DNA of 64,000 bases from Ignavibacteriota bacterium. Its GTDB lineage: Bacteria; Bacteroidota; Ignavibacteria; Tepidaquicellales; Tepidaquicellaceae. The position numbers and the translations under genes are program-made. Shown piece after piece: positions 26,606 through 36,334 of the stretch. Where the stretch lies: positions 124,001 to 188,000 of the forward strand of contig JACREY010000011.1 in assembly GCA_016218085.1 (NCBI GenBank), written 5' to 3'. Every line of letters starts with the position of its first letter. The stretch's first letter is position 1. The notes beneath the pieces were generated by a model that worked only from the letters and a program-made list of their open reading frames with translations, was not told where the DNA came from and made no database searches.

Positions 26606-28801
26606 TTATTTTATTAAAATCATTTTTTTAGTATCACAATAGTTTTCTGAAATTATTCTATAAAAATATACTCCTGATGGAAATAATGATGCATCCCAAT
26701 TCACTTCATAATTACCCGGTGATTTTTTTCCGTTAACTAAGATAGCAACTTCTTGACCTATTATATTAAATACTTTTAAAATAACGTGTTCTCGGTTAGC
26801 TGTTTTCCTTGAAGATGAATTTGGAATTTTAAATTCTATTTTTGTTTTCGAATTAAAAGGATTCGGGTAATTCTGAGATAAATAATAATCACGGGGGAGA
26901 ATATCGCTATTAGAGTTTATATTAACAGGAATACCACCGTAATTTGTAGTTTTATAAATTTTTCCAAATTGTCCAACGGCAAATCCTTTTCCAGATTTAT
27001 CAAAATATAATGATTTCAGATAATTAACCGAGCCAAGATTAAAAGGTATCCAGTTATTACCGGCATTTCTTGTATAATAGAATCTTGTTCCATTGTAAGT
27101 GCTACCAAATCCGATTGAATCATTAATAAATTTTACGGTTAACCAACCATTGTGATTTGTTTGCATATTTATCCATGTATTCCCGCCATCTGTTGTTTTT
27201 ATTAAGTCGAATATATCTGAACAAAGAAAAGCAACATTTCTATTCAACAAATATATTGTGCTAAAACATCCATTTATATTAATACTTTCCCAATTTTCTC
27301 CCCCGTTAGTTGTTCTGTATAAATTAGGACCAAATAATATATTATCGAAAACCGCAAAGCCAAACAAAGAATCATAAAAACAAATATCGCTGTTTATTGT
27401 ATTATTAGTTTTAAATTGGGGAGAATAACTCAATCCGGAATTTGTAGTTTTATTTATAATTATGTAATTGTTTTCAAAAGTATAAAACCAGCCGGTATTA
27501 TTATTAATAAAAGAAGAGATTACAGGATAATTATTGTTTGAATTAATTATTTTATTCCAATTAACACCTCTGTTGATTGTTTTATATAATCCGTTAAATG
27601 CTGAAATCCATCCTGTATTATCATCTGTAAATTGAATTTTTTTAATACTTCCATTTAAAGAAACATCTCTATAATTTGTATTCCTGAACCAATTTTCTCC
27701 TCCATTTGTAGTCTGCATTAAAATTCCATTAGGACCTCCGGTAAAACCGGTATTACTATTTGCAAAATCTATAGTAATATATCCGTTATTTAAACTATCA
27801 CGTGTTAAATCCAACCAGTTATATCCGCCATTTGTAGATTTTAGCAATACACCTGGTTCATTTGCGACGAGATAAAAAGTATTTTCGTTTGTTAACTCTA
27901 TGTTACCGTAACCCAAGTAATATCTGAAAGTTGAGTCCAGTATCTGCCAATTATTTCCATAATCACTTGTTTTCCAAAAATAGCTCCTATAATATGGAGG
28001 ATTTACATTTTGTTTAGTTCCGTACATAAATCCATTATCATTGTTATAAAAAGAAATTCCCGATATTAAAGAATTACTATAGTTAAATATCCAATTAATT
28101 CCTCCGTTTGTGGTTTTATATAATACCATACCTCTTTGCATCCAGCCTGTATTTTCGTTTAAGAAATATTTTACCCCCATTTGAACAGTATCATTATAAA
28201 TAACATTCCAATTATACCCTCCGTTTGTGGTTTTAGATATTGTTCTATATCCTTGGGCATATCCGGTATTTTCATTTATAAAAAATAAATAAGAATTTAC
28301 TAACTCACCAAGCGCGAACGAGTAAATTAAATTCCAATTTAATCCACCATCCGTTGATTTTATTAAGCGGTAAATAGAACCTGAATAATCACCTAAAGTG
28401 CCATATAACAAATTCCCATTTATTGCGAATAATTTTTCAATTTTAAAAGAGTTATTTATTGTTATTTGGAACCAATTATTGCCACCATTTACAGATTTTA
28501 TTATACGTTTTTCGTTTCCGGAACCAATGGGAAGCCATAATGTGTCCCCAATGTGAATTAGATATATTGATGTTATCATAGTATCAATATTTGGCATGTC
28601 TAATGCCTTCCAATTATAACCTCCATCGGTTGTTTTATAAATATTAGTGCCCTGACCTACAAGGTACCAACCGGTATTTGAATTTTTAAATTTTATTTCT
28701 GATATTTCTCCCCCACTGCCGTTTTCTACACTATACCACTGGGAATAGGAATATTTTGATAATATCACTAGAAATAATAGGGTATAAATTAGTAACTTCA
28801 A
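26606..28801 (-). CDS. Secreted YCF48/BNR-like protein with T9SS sorting domain (731 aa)
   Basis: After a signal peptide (LLIYTLLFLVILSKYSYSQW) there are about 14 Asp-box/YCF48 units (IYKTTDGGYNW, LIKSTDGGLNW, LYKTTNGGINW, LYRTTNGGENW and others), the same number and phrasing as in the protein at 673-2766. It is therefore a paralogue of that propeller rather than a new family. The tail (SQNYPNPFNSKT, SGVYFYRIISEN, KKMILIK) is a T9SS sorting domain with FNSKT in place of FNPST and a short Arg/Lys-rich insertion after it. The coding sequence is distinctly more AT-rich than nearby housekeeping genes. Confidence 0.83.
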   Translation of the reverse strand: MKLLIYTLLFLVILSKYSYSQWYSVENGSGGEISEIKFKNSNTGWYLVGQGTNIYKTTDGGYNWKALDMPNIDTMITSIYLIHIGDTLWLPIGSGNEKRIIKSVNGGNNWFQITINNSFKIEKLFAINGNLLYGTLGDYSGSIYRLIKSTDGGLNWNLIYSFALGELVNSYLFFINENTGYAQGYRTISKTTNGGYNWNVIYNDTVQMGVKYFLNENTGWMQRGMVLYKTTNGGINWIFNYSNSLISGISFYNNDNGFMYGTKQNVNPPYYRSYFWKTSDYGNNWQILDSTFRYYLGYGNIELTNENTFYLVANEPGVLLKSTNGGYNWLDLTRDSLNNGYITIDFANSNTGFTGGPNGILMQTTNGGENWFRNTNYRDVSLNGSIKKIQFTDDNTGWISAFNGLYKTINRGVNWNKIINSNNNYPVISSFINNNTGWFYTFENNYIIINKTTNSGLSYSPQFKTNNTINSDICFYDSLFGFAVFDNILFGPNLYRTTNGGENWESININGCFSTIYLLNRNVAFLCSDIFDLIKTTDGGNTWINMQTNHNGWLTVKFINDSIGFGSTYNGTRFYYTRNAGNNWIPFNLGSVNYLKSLYFDKSGKGFAVGQFGKIYKTTNYGGIPVNINSNSDILPRDYYLSQNYPNPFNSKTKIEFKIPNSSSRKTANREHVILKVFNIIGQEVAILVNGKKSPGNYEVNWDASLFPSGVYFYRIISENYCDTKKMILIK

Positions 28802-29241
28802 AGTAAATCTAAATTTTTATTTCCACTAATAAATAATTTTTCTTATTTTAACATTATTGGTGTAACTTTTTCAACATAAGCACTTTCCTCTTTTGCGGTT
28901 TATGAATTACTTCCTTTTGTAAGATAGGAACAATTTTATTTAATATCAAGCAAAAATCGGAAACCGATATGTTAAATAATTTCAAAAAAAAAAAAAACGA
29001 AAACGGAATTATATGTTATATATATACTATAATAACAATACCATAATAGCATTATATTGACCTAATATTATTACCGTTTTACAATAAATATTTTCTACCA
29101 TTATTGTTCGTATCCTTAGTGTTCTTTTGCCGTTCCCCGTGCTATCTCCGCTTTTCAATTTAAAATTTAACATTGACAATCAAAAACGAATACCATATAT
29201 TAATATGGCTATTGTTCTTTGACATACGGGTATTTAAAAAT

Positions 29242-29362
29242 TGGTACACCCAATCGTTTTTTTGGTACAAAATGGTATAAAATTTGTACTTTTTCACAAA
29301 ATTTTCTGCGAATTCGTCTCAATTTCAAAGGAAAGTAACAAAACTGGTACAAAATTGGTACG
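29242..29362 (+). repeat. Five phased TGGTAC-type motifs
   Basis: TGGTACA at 29242, 29263 and 29345, TGGTATA at 29273, and TGGTACG at 29356. Spacings of 21, 10, 72 and 11 bp put most of them on one helix face. The pairs at 29263/29273 and 29345/29356 share the longer unit TGGTACAAAA followed by TGGTA. They could be binding sites of an unknown protein, or chance in AT-rich DNA. Confidence 0.35.
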
Positions 29363-29554
29363 AAATTTTTTATTTTTTCGCTTAATTGTTGTTTATTACC
29401 GGTTTAACTTTTTAATTGGTGGAACAAAACGGATAAAAAAATTAAATATTTTCTTTCAAAACGGAAACATCTAAAATGCGGAGTTTGCGTTCAACCCCGG
29501 CTAATCACCGATATGAAATTATAAATAACTAATCCCGATTGCACGTTCTTTGTG

Positions 29555-29568
29555 TCCGCTGCGGCGGA
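29555..29568. repeat. GGCGG-palindrome dispersed repeat, reverse-orientation copy
   Basis: TCCGCTGCGGCGGA preceded by GCACGTTCTTTGTG, the mirror image of the CACAAAGAACGTG tail seen at 49521 and 49566. It is the farthest copy from the other members of this family. Confidence 0.6.
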
Positions 29569-29641
29569 ACAATTCGCGATTCATTATTCTCTCTCTCCGT
29601 TTCACCTTTCACGTTTCACGTTTTATATTTAATTTTAACCT

Positions 29642-31477
29642 ATGATAATCCCGCAGGAAAAAATTGACGAAATAGTTCAGGCAAGCGATATCGTGGATGT
29701 GATTTCTTCCTATACACAGGTGAAGCGCAGAGGAAAAGCTTTCCTTGCCCTGTGTCCTTTTCACCCCGATAAGAATCCTTCGCTGAACATATCCCAGCAG
29801 AAGCAGGTCTATCACTGCTTTGCCTGCGGGGCGAGCGGAAACGTGTTTACGTTCGTGATGGAATACGATAAAATCACATTCGTGGAAGCCGCCACCAAAC
29901 TTGCATTCCGCGCAGGCATCGAGCTGAACATAAGAAGCTCCGCTCCCGATGTAACGAATGAAATTTCGCGGCTCTTCGAAATAAATAAAATGGCTGCGAG
30001 GTTTTTTTACGATAAACTTCAGACTGTGGCGGGATACGAAAAGGATTTCGTGAACGATTACTTGAAGAAACGGGAAATCAAAAACGACATACTGCGGAAG
30101 TTCGGAGTCGGCTATGCTGAAAAGGGCTGGGACGCCTTGCTGAATCACTTCAGGGAAGAAAATATTTTTTCAGAAGAAGACATAGAAAAATCGGGACTCA
30201 TAATCACAAATGAAAAAGGAAAAACTTACGACCGCTTCAGGGGCCGGCTGATGTTCCCGATATTCAGCGAGAACGATAAGGTAGTCGGGTTCGGCGGAAG
30301 AAAGCTGTTCGATGATGACCCGGGCGGAAAATACATCAACTCGCCCGAGACCAGAATCTATAATAAAAGCAGAATCCTCTACGGACTTAACTTTGCGCGC
30401 GAAAGCATAAGAGCAAATGAATACGTTTTGCTTGTCGAAGGATATTTCGATGTGATTTCGCTTTACCAGGCGGGAATTCACAACGTGGTAGCATCGAGCG
30501 GTACGGCGCTCACTACAGAGCAGGTACAGCTGATTTCAAGATATACTAAAAATGTCGTAATGCTCTACGATGCCGACCTTGCGGGAATAAAGGCAACCCG
30601 GCGCGGTATAGAGCTCGTGCTGGAAGCGGGGCTAGACCTTTCCGTGGTAACACTGCCTGAAGGCGAAGACCCGGATTCGATGGTAAGGACAAAGGGCAAA
30701 GAGGAATTCGAGGTTCACCTGAACAACAGAAAATCCATAATCGAATTTATCAGCGAGCTTTACAACAAGGAAAACAAGCTCAGTACCGTTCAGGAAAAAA
30801 CGGAATTCGTGAAAGAGATAATCGGATACATAAGCAGGATTCCCGACAAGATAAAACGGGCATTCTTCATAAAAGAGATTGCCGGAAAATACGGTCTGTA
30901 TGAATCTGACCTGCGCGACGAACTTGAAAAAGCTGTTAAAGTTTTCAGGAAAGAGTATTTCACAAAATCATCCGTCGTCCTTCCCGATAAAAAAACATAT
31001 AAAAAACAGGACAAGAAAAACGAGCCGAATGCAGGAGAATTTGATGCGCTGAAAATACTCGTAAGCGGAGACCACATTGCTATCGAGAAATTCGAAAGAC
31101 TGTTCAATTACGAATACATAGAAAACAAAATCGTGCTTGAAATCATACAGGTACTGCTGGATGAATATATGAATTTCGGAAAAATTGAGGTAAATAAGGT
31201 TATTAACAACTTCGAAAATTCGGATGCAAAAAAACTTCTTGGAATGGTCTCTACCAGCAAATACGAAGCAAGCAAGGCGGAAAACGCAGGCAGGGATACG
31301 CTGCTTTTTAAAACTGAAAATACCAAGATTGATTATTCGAAAATGGTGGATGAAGTATTCCACTGGTTTGAAAAGAGAATGAGAGACAGGGACACAGAAA
31401 CCGAAAACGATCCCGAAAAAAGGCTGCAGTTAATAATCAACAAGAAGAGATTGACCAACCAAAAAATGAAAAAATAG
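29642..31477 (+). CDS. dnaG: DNA primase
   Basis: The N-terminal CHC2 zinc finger is complete (C38, H41, C59, C62 in LCPFHPDKNPSL and YHCFACGASGN). The catalytic core follows (about 115-240, with RFRGRLMFPIF and VVGFGGR). The TOPRIM domain has VLLVEGYFDVI (acidic Glu) and VVMLYDADLAGIKA (Asp-x-Asp), then a helicase-binding C-terminal region. It makes RNA primers for replication with DnaB. The 611 aa fit the family. It may share transcription with ptsI 96 bp downstream. Confidence 0.95.
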   Translation: MIIPQEKIDEIVQASDIVDVISSYTQVKRRGKAFLALCPFHPDKNPSLNISQQKQVYHCFACGASGNVFTFVMEYDKITFVEAATKLAFRAGIELNIRSSAPDVTNEISRLFEINKMAARFFYDKLQTVAGYEKDFVNDYLKKREIKNDILRKFGVGYAEKGWDALLNHFREENIFSEEDIEKSGLIITNEKGKTYDRFRGRLMFPIFSENDKVVGFGGRKLFDDDPGGKYINSPETRIYNKSRILYGLNFARESIRANEYVLLVEGYFDVISLYQAGIHNVVASSGTALTTEQVQLISRYTKNVVMLYDADLAGIKATRRGIELVLEAGLDLSVVTLPEGEDPDSMVRTKGKEEFEVHLNNRKSIIEFISELYNKENKLSTVQEKTEFVKEIIGYISRIPDKIKRAFFIKEIAGKYGLYESDLRDELEKAVKVFRKEYFTKSSVVLPDKKTYKKQDKKNEPNAGEFDALKILVSGDHIAIEKFERLFNYEYIENKIVLEIIQVLLDEYMNFGKIEVNKVINNFENSDAKKLLGMVSTSKYEASKAENAGRDTLLFKTENTKIDYSKMVDEVFHWFEKRMRDRDTETENDPEKRLQLIINKKRLTNQKMKK

Positions 31478-31573
31478 TATTCACTACTAAAAACTTTTTA
31501 ATTTTTTCTAAAAAATGACTTTTTTGATATAAAATTTACATTTATTTTAAGATTTTATACCAAAAAACGATAT

Positions 31574-33310
31574 TTGACCAGGGAAAAGATATATAGAGGA
31601 ATACCCGCATCTCATGGAATTTCCATAAGCAAGGCATACCTGTATACCAGAAGACAGGTAAGTATAAGCCACCATGAAATTTCCGAATCCGAAACCGAAA
31701 ACGAAATCGGCCAGTTCACAAATGCTGTCGAAATCTCCCGAAAAGAACTTAACAAAATATATACACTTTCTGTGGAAAGGATAGGGGAGGAAAATTCAAG
31801 AATATTTCAGGCCCAGCTCGATATCCTTAACGACAATATATTTATCAATACGGTCTTTGACAGGATTAAAAAAGAAAAACGTACATCGGGATTTATTTTT
31901 CACGATGAAATCTCCAAGCTTGCAAACGTGCTTCTTTCCGCAAAAGATGATTATATGAAAGAACGGTATTCGGATATTATTGATGTTAAAAACCGCGTGA
32001 TAAGAAATATGAAAAGGGAAAAACTTGTATCTAAAGTGGATGAGAACTCCATCATCTTTGCTCACGAGCTCACTCCTGCCGATACGATTCTCTTCAGCAA
32101 GAGAAAAGTTCAGGGATATGCAACCGATACAGGCGGAACAACCTCTCACACCGCAATTATTTCGAGAGCGCTGAGAATTCCAGCCGTCGTAGGAATGAAG
32201 GTGATATCAAAACACGTGCTCACGGGTGATACCGTTATAATAGACGGATACGAAGGTACTGTTATACTGAATCCCAGGGAAGAAACTATCGAGATCTATA
32301 AAGCCAAGCTTATAAAGCATAAACAGGAACAGACTAAATTCGAAAAATATGTCGACCTGCCCTGCCAGACTCTGGATAAAAGAAAAATAGAAATAACATC
32401 CAATATAGATTTTGTCGAAGAGGTTGACTTTATTCAAAACTGCGGACACTGTGGCATAGGACTTTACAGGACGGAACACCTATTCATGGCAAAGGGTGAA
32501 TTTCCCACTGAGGCCGAGCAAATAGAAGAATATACCCATATTGCAAATGTGACTTTCCCGAAAACCGTTACCATCAGGACTTTTGACCTTGGAGGAGACA
32601 AGGTTCTTCCGACCGCAATTAAGGAAAGCAATCCGAATCTCGGATGGAGAGGAATTCGAATCTGCCTGGACAGGGAAGATATTTTCAAGACACAGCTCCG
32701 CGCAATACTGCTCTCTTCTTCCAAAAAGAATATCAAAATAATGTATCCGATGATATCCTCTCTCGATGAAGTCAGGAAAGCCAAGAGAATTCTGAATGAG
32801 GTTAAAACAGAATTAAAAAACAGAAGAGCTGATTTCGACAAGGATATAAAAGTCGGGATTATGGTTGAGGTTCCTTCTGCATTTATGCTTGCGGATGAAT
32901 TTGCAAAAGAGGTTGACTTCTTCAGCGTGGGCACAAACGATCTTACGCAGTACCTGCTTGCCGTCGACAGGGGCAACGAACTCATATCGGGTATGTATCA
33001 GCAGCTTCATCCCGCTGTACTGAGGGCGTTGAACTGGACGATAGAAAAAGCTCACTGCAACAAAATAAAAGTAAGTATTTGCGGAGAACTCGGCTCGATG
33101 CTGCTCGCAATACCCGTACTTGTTGGAATGGGCATCGATGAAATCAGTGTCAATCCCTCTGTGTTTCCCGAAATAAAACAAATAGTAAGGGGAATCAACT
33201 ATTCCGACGCTAAACTACTAGTGGAGAAAATTTTAACCCTTTCTACGGAAGATGAAATCAGCCGTGAGGTTGAGGACTTTTATGAAAAAAATGTTAACAG
33301 CGAAAATTAA
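31574..33310 (+). CDS. ptsI: Phosphoenolpyruvate-protein phosphotransferase (enzyme I)
   Basis: The start is TTG 31574, giving MTREKIYRGIPASHGISISK, the standard enzyme I opening. H192 in TDTGGTTSHTAIISRA is the phosphorylated histidine, LYRTEHLFM and GVRI-like NLGWRGIRICLD line the PEP site, and C503 in VSICGELGSM is the active-site cysteine. Enzyme I moves phosphate from PEP to HPr. No HPr or EII gene is nearby; in many Bacteroidota-type genomes the system is incomplete and regulatory, so a role beyond sugar uptake is possible. The next gene starts 12 bp later. Confidence 0.93.
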   Translation: MTREKIYRGIPASHGISISKAYLYTRRQVSISHHEISESETENEIGQFTNAVEISRKELNKIYTLSVERIGEENSRIFQAQLDILNDNIFINTVFDRIKKEKRTSGFIFHDEISKLANVLLSAKDDYMKERYSDIIDVKNRVIRNMKREKLVSKVDENSIIFAHELTPADTILFSKRKVQGYATDTGGTTSHTAIISRALRIPAVVGMKVISKHVLTGDTVIIDGYEGTVILNPREETIEIYKAKLIKHKQEQTKFEKYVDLPCQTLDKRKIEITSNIDFVEEVDFIQNCGHCGIGLYRTEHLFMAKGEFPTEAEQIEEYTHIANVTFPKTVTIRTFDLGGDKVLPTAIKESNPNLGWRGIRICLDREDIFKTQLRAILLSSSKKNIKIMYPMISSLDEVRKAKRILNEVKTELKNRRADFDKDIKVGIMVEVPSAFMLADEFAKEVDFFSVGTNDLTQYLLAVDRGNELISGMYQQLHPAVLRALNWTIEKAHCNKIKVSICGELGSMLLAIPVLVGMGIDEISVNPSVFPEIKQIVRGINYSDAKLLVEKILTLSTEDEISREVEDFYEKNVNSEN

Positions 33311-33321
33311 ACTTTTTAAAG

Positions 33322-34383
33322 ATGGATAAAAAACTTATCAGGAAGTTTGATAAAGAAAATATGTTCGATGTTTTAAACGGATTTCCACTGCAGGTAAAAG
33401 AGGCGTTGAAAATCGCCGGAAAGCATGACCTGAAAAGTTTTAAGAAAAAAGGAATCGGAAATATAATAATTTCGGGTCTTGGCGGCTCGGCCATTGGCGG
33501 TGATTTGTTTAGAAGCTATACACAGTATGATATTAAGGTACCCGTTATGGTAAACAGAAATTATACCTTGCCGGAATTTGCAGATAAGAAAACCCTTGTA
33601 ATAATTTCGAGTTATTCCGGAAACACGGAAGAAACCATTGCCGCCTACAAACAGGCAATTGAGGCAAAGTGCAAAATCATCTGCATAACAAGCGGCGGCG
33701 AAATTAAAAAAATAGCAAAGAAAAACAAGCATCACTGTCTTATTATCCCGGGCGGGCTTCAGCCCAGATGCGCTCTTGGCTATTCGTTTTTTTCCTTGCT
33801 TACAGTTTTCGTAAAGCTCGGACTTGTAAATGACCGTAAAGAAGAAATAAAAGAAACCCTGAAAATCCTCGAAGAAGGGCGCGAAGAATTTACAAACTTA
33901 AACCCGGAAAATAATGTTGCATTAAAAGTAGCGATTGAAATAAGAAATAAGCTGCCGGTTGTTTATTCCTCGTCTGACGTTCTGGATGTAGTAAACCTGA
34001 GATGGCGCGGACAGATTTCCGAGAATGCAAAAATTCTTGCTTATGGAAACGTCTATCCCGAAATGAATCACAATGAACTGGTAGGATGGAAACTTAACGC
34101 GGATATTCTTAAGAAGATTGTCGTAATATTCCTTAAAGACCCTGCCGATAACGAAAGGGTGAAGCTGCGGATGAACATTACGCTCGACATAATTAAGGAA
34201 TATGCCGGAAATATCATTACGCTCGAAAGTAACGCAAGGGGAAAGCTGGCAAGGATTTTCGATTTGATTTACCTCGGCGACTGGGTGAGCTTCTACCTTG
34301 CGGCACTGAACGAAGTCAACCCGACTCCGGTGAAGGCAATTAGCTATCTGAAAACCGAACTTGAAAAAATTGCAATAAAATAA
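33322..34383 (+). CDS. Bifunctional phosphoglucose/phosphomannose isomerase-type SIS protein
   Basis: Two SIS sugar-isomerase halves are seen. The first has IISGLGGSAIGGDLFRSY and VIISSYSGNTEETI, the phosphosugar-binding loops; the second carries WRGQISENAKI and the catalytic-type NHNELVGWK motif. Length (353 aa) and motifs match the bacterial/archaeal PGI/PMI family that interconverts glucose-6-P, fructose-6-P and mannose-6-P. It is 12 bp downstream of ptsI and likely co-transcribed, linking the PEP-transfer gene to sugar-phosphate metabolism. Confidence 0.9.
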   Translation: MDKKLIRKFDKENMFDVLNGFPLQVKEALKIAGKHDLKSFKKKGIGNIIISGLGGSAIGGDLFRSYTQYDIKVPVMVNRNYTLPEFADKKTLVIISSYSGNTEETIAAYKQAIEAKCKIICITSGGEIKKIAKKNKHHCLIIPGGLQPRCALGYSFFSLLTVFVKLGLVNDRKEEIKETLKILEEGREEFTNLNPENNVALKVAIEIRNKLPVVYSSSDVLDVVNLRWRGQISENAKILAYGNVYPEMNHNELVGWKLNADILKKIVVIFLKDPADNERVKLRMNITLDIIKEYAGNIITLESNARGKLARIFDLIYLGDWVSFYLAALNEVNPTPVKAISYLKTELEKIAIK

Positions 34384-34437
34384 CTTTAACTATATTGCTT
34401 TACAAACTTTATAAACCTTAGAAACTTTTGAACTTAT

Positions 34438-35469
34438 ATGCCCGAATGGTTAATTAGCTTAATTATTACTTCTGTTAAAATTCTTATTGTAGAAGTTGTT
34501 CTTCTGACTGCGGTTGCTTATTCTGTTTATGCGGAAAGAAGGCTTTCGGCATTTATTCAGAACCGCCTCGGACCAAACAGAGTAGGTCCTCAGGGACTTT
34601 TTCAGCCGCTTGTAGATGTTATCAAGCTCGTGCTGAAAGAGGACATCGTACCGGACAGCGCAAATAAATTTATTCACTCGCTGGCTCCCGGAATTTCCGT
34701 GGCTGTAGCGCTTTCCACGTTTGCCGTGATTCCATTTGGCGATAAAATAATTTTATTCGACCGCGAAATCAAGCTTCAGATTGCAGATGTGAATATCGGC
34801 GTTTTATATATACTTGCCCTTCTGTCACTCGGTGTTTACGGCATCACGCTTAGCGGATGGTCTTCAAACAATAAATATTCCCTGCTCGGCGGACTGAGAG
34901 CATCTGCACAGATGATAAGCTACGAGCTTGCAATGGGAATTTCTGTTCTGGGAATCATACTTGCAAACGGCACGCTCGAGCTGGATACCATAGTGGCAAA
35001 CCAGTTCGGATGGAAATGGAACATAATACTGCAGCCGCTCGGATTTCTGACATTCCTTGTGTCTTCATTTGCGGAAACAAACAGAACGCCGTTTGACCTG
35101 CCTGAAGCCGAACAGGAACTTGTCGGCGGATACCATACGGAGTATTCAAGCATGAAGTTTGCTCTCTTCTTCCTTGCAGAATATGCAAACGTAGTAGTTG
35201 CATCGGCATTCATCACTACGCTGTTTCTGGGCGGATGGCAATTCCCGTATCTGCAGAATTTCGGACTGCCCGCATTCTGGGTAAGCATAATTCAGGTGCT
35301 GACTTTTTGTGCAAAGGTATTTTTTATGGTGATTTTCTTTATCTGGGTAAGGTGGACTATTCCAAGGTTCCGCTATGACCAGCTTATGAATCTTGGATGG
35401 AAAGTAATGCTGCCGATTGCTCTTGTAAACCTTGTTATCACAGCGGCGTTTTTAGTTCTGACAAAATAA
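34438..35469 (+). CDS. nuoH: NADH-quinone oxidoreductase subunit H
   Basis: A polytopic membrane protein of 343 aa with the NuoH hallmarks: RRLSAFIQNRLGPNRVGPQG near the N-terminus, ASAQMISYELAMG in the middle, and the quinone-site loop FAETNRTPFDLPEAEQELV followed by GGYHTEYSSMKFALFF. It sits in the membrane arm of complex I near the Q chamber. No other nuo gene is present in the window, which is unusual, since nuoH normally lies between nuoG and nuoI. The leader has CTTTACAAACTTTATAAA, a phrase shared with intergenic repeats elsewhere here. Confidence 0.95.
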   Translation: MPEWLISLIITSVKILIVEVVLLTAVAYSVYAERRLSAFIQNRLGPNRVGPQGLFQPLVDVIKLVLKEDIVPDSANKFIHSLAPGISVAVALSTFAVIPFGDKIILFDREIKLQIADVNIGVLYILALLSLGVYGITLSGWSSNNKYSLLGGLRASAQMISYELAMGISVLGIILANGTLELDTIVANQFGWKWNIILQPLGFLTFLVSSFAETNRTPFDLPEAEQELVGGYHTEYSSMKFALFFLAEYANVVVASAFITTLFLGGWQFPYLQNFGLPAFWVSIIQVLTFCAKVFFMVIFFIWVRWTIPRFRYDQLMNLGWKVMLPIALVNLVITAAFLVLTK

Positions 35470-35490
35470 TGTTTTATAAAAGACAATTTT

Positions 35491-35537
35491 AACGGGAGTG
35501 GGGTTTGAATTAATGTCAAATTTTGCTCCCGTTTTAT
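35491..35537 (+). terminator. Stem after nuoH
   Basis: AACGGGAG (35491-35498) pairs with CTCCCGTT (35526-35533), followed by a short T-rich stretch. The 27-base loop makes it moderate evidence. Confidence 0.6.
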
Positions 35538-35812
35538 TTATTTCCCCTTTTTCCTTCAATCCCCCGGAACCGGGCTGATTAAACATTAGTTTAAAAGTAG
35601 TTCGAAAATTAAACTTGTAAAAAAGAACAAAAAAATGGGGATATCTGTATTTAACGGGTACAATTCCCCTTTCCCCCCCCTGAGGGGGGAAAAACCGTGT
35701 TTAAATTTTTCTGCTCTTTTTTATAGTGTTTTTATATTAAAATTACTACTTTTGTTACGTGATTGTTAATATCAACTAATTTATTTTCTTACATAAATAA
35801 TAATATTAAAAA
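35538..35812. other. Leader region of the TlpA operon with G/C hairpin and candidate -7 element
   Basis: TTTCCCCCC and GGGGGGAAA (about 35670-35692) form a very stable short hairpin. TACTTTTG at 35747-35754 fits the TAnnTTTG element about 58 bp before the tlpA-like ATG, but no good -33 TTG is correctly spaced. Nothing gene-like is seen. Confidence 0.35.
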
Positions 35813-36304
35813 ATGAAAAAGACAGTTTTATTGTTCGTGTTTACCTTACTGATAACAGGTTTTTTAAAGTCGCAGACATATTCGGATTTCACGCTTCAGG
35901 ACCTGGAAGGAAACGATGTATCGCTCAGCAAACTGCTGGAAAAGGGTCCCGTCTTTATGTCCTTCTGGGCTACGTGGTGCTCACCCTGCAAAGAGGAAAT
36001 GAAAAAAGTAAATGCGACTTACGAAAAATACAAAGACCAGGGATTTGTTTATCTTGCTATTAACCAGGATAACCAGAAATCGGTTTCAAAAGTAAAATCT
36101 TTCATCACTGCCCAGAATTACGCCTTCCCCGTTGTATTCGACACGGATAAGAAAGTGTTCGAAGCATACAGCGGAAAAGATGAAATGCCTTACGCCCTCC
36201 TTATCGGAAAGAACAAGGAAATACTTTCCGTCCATACGGGATTCAAGACAGGGGATGAGGCAAAAATAGAAGAGGAAGTTAAAGCCGCACTCGGAATAAA
36301 ATAA
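35813..36304 (+). CDS. TlpA/ResA-family thiol-disulfide oxidoreductase
   Basis: A signal peptide (KKTVLLFVFTLLITGFL) precedes a thioredoxin fold with the active site C56-S-P-C59 in WATWCSPCKEEM, a TlpA-type insert, and the cis-Pro region DEMPYALLIG. It should act in the periplasm as a thiol reductant, for example for apocytochromes or other exported Cys proteins. It is the first gene of a three-gene operon (30-bp and 15-bp gaps) with a DUF6029-like barrel and an Omp28-like lipoprotein that itself has a CxxC, a natural substrate candidate. Confidence 0.88.
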   Translation: MKKTVLLFVFTLLITGFLKSQTYSDFTLQDLEGNDVSLSKLLEKGPVFMSFWATWCSPCKEEMKKVNATYEKYKDQGFVYLAINQDNQKSVSKVKSFITAQNYAFPVVFDTDKKVFEAYSGKDEMPYALLIGKNKEILSVHTGFKTGDEAKIEEEVKAALGIK

Positions 36305-36334
36305 TTTTAAAACAAAAATCACCATAAACACTCA

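Larger units (their letters stand above)
28802..29641. other. 840-bp AT-rich intergenic region without a convincing gene
   Basis: It contains a long poly-A tract (about 28987), several dyads of low significance, an array of TGGTAC motifs (listed separately), one GGCGG-type palindrome with its GTTCTTTGTG flank (29541-29568), and a triplicated TTTCAC motif just before dnaG. A 77-codon open frame at 29241 has no ribosome site or protein-like composition. No tRNA was seen. Confidence 0.6.

Noticed and set aside
29241-29474. 77-codon open frame in the gap before dnaG
   Set aside because: TTG start, no ribosome site, Phe/Asn/Lys-rich composition expected of AT-rich non-coding DNA, and it overlaps the TGGTAC repeats.
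28802-29641. tRNA or other structured RNA gene in the longest gap
   Set aside because: No T-loop GTTCRA-type motif with acceptor pairing and no extended GC-rich stem was found.
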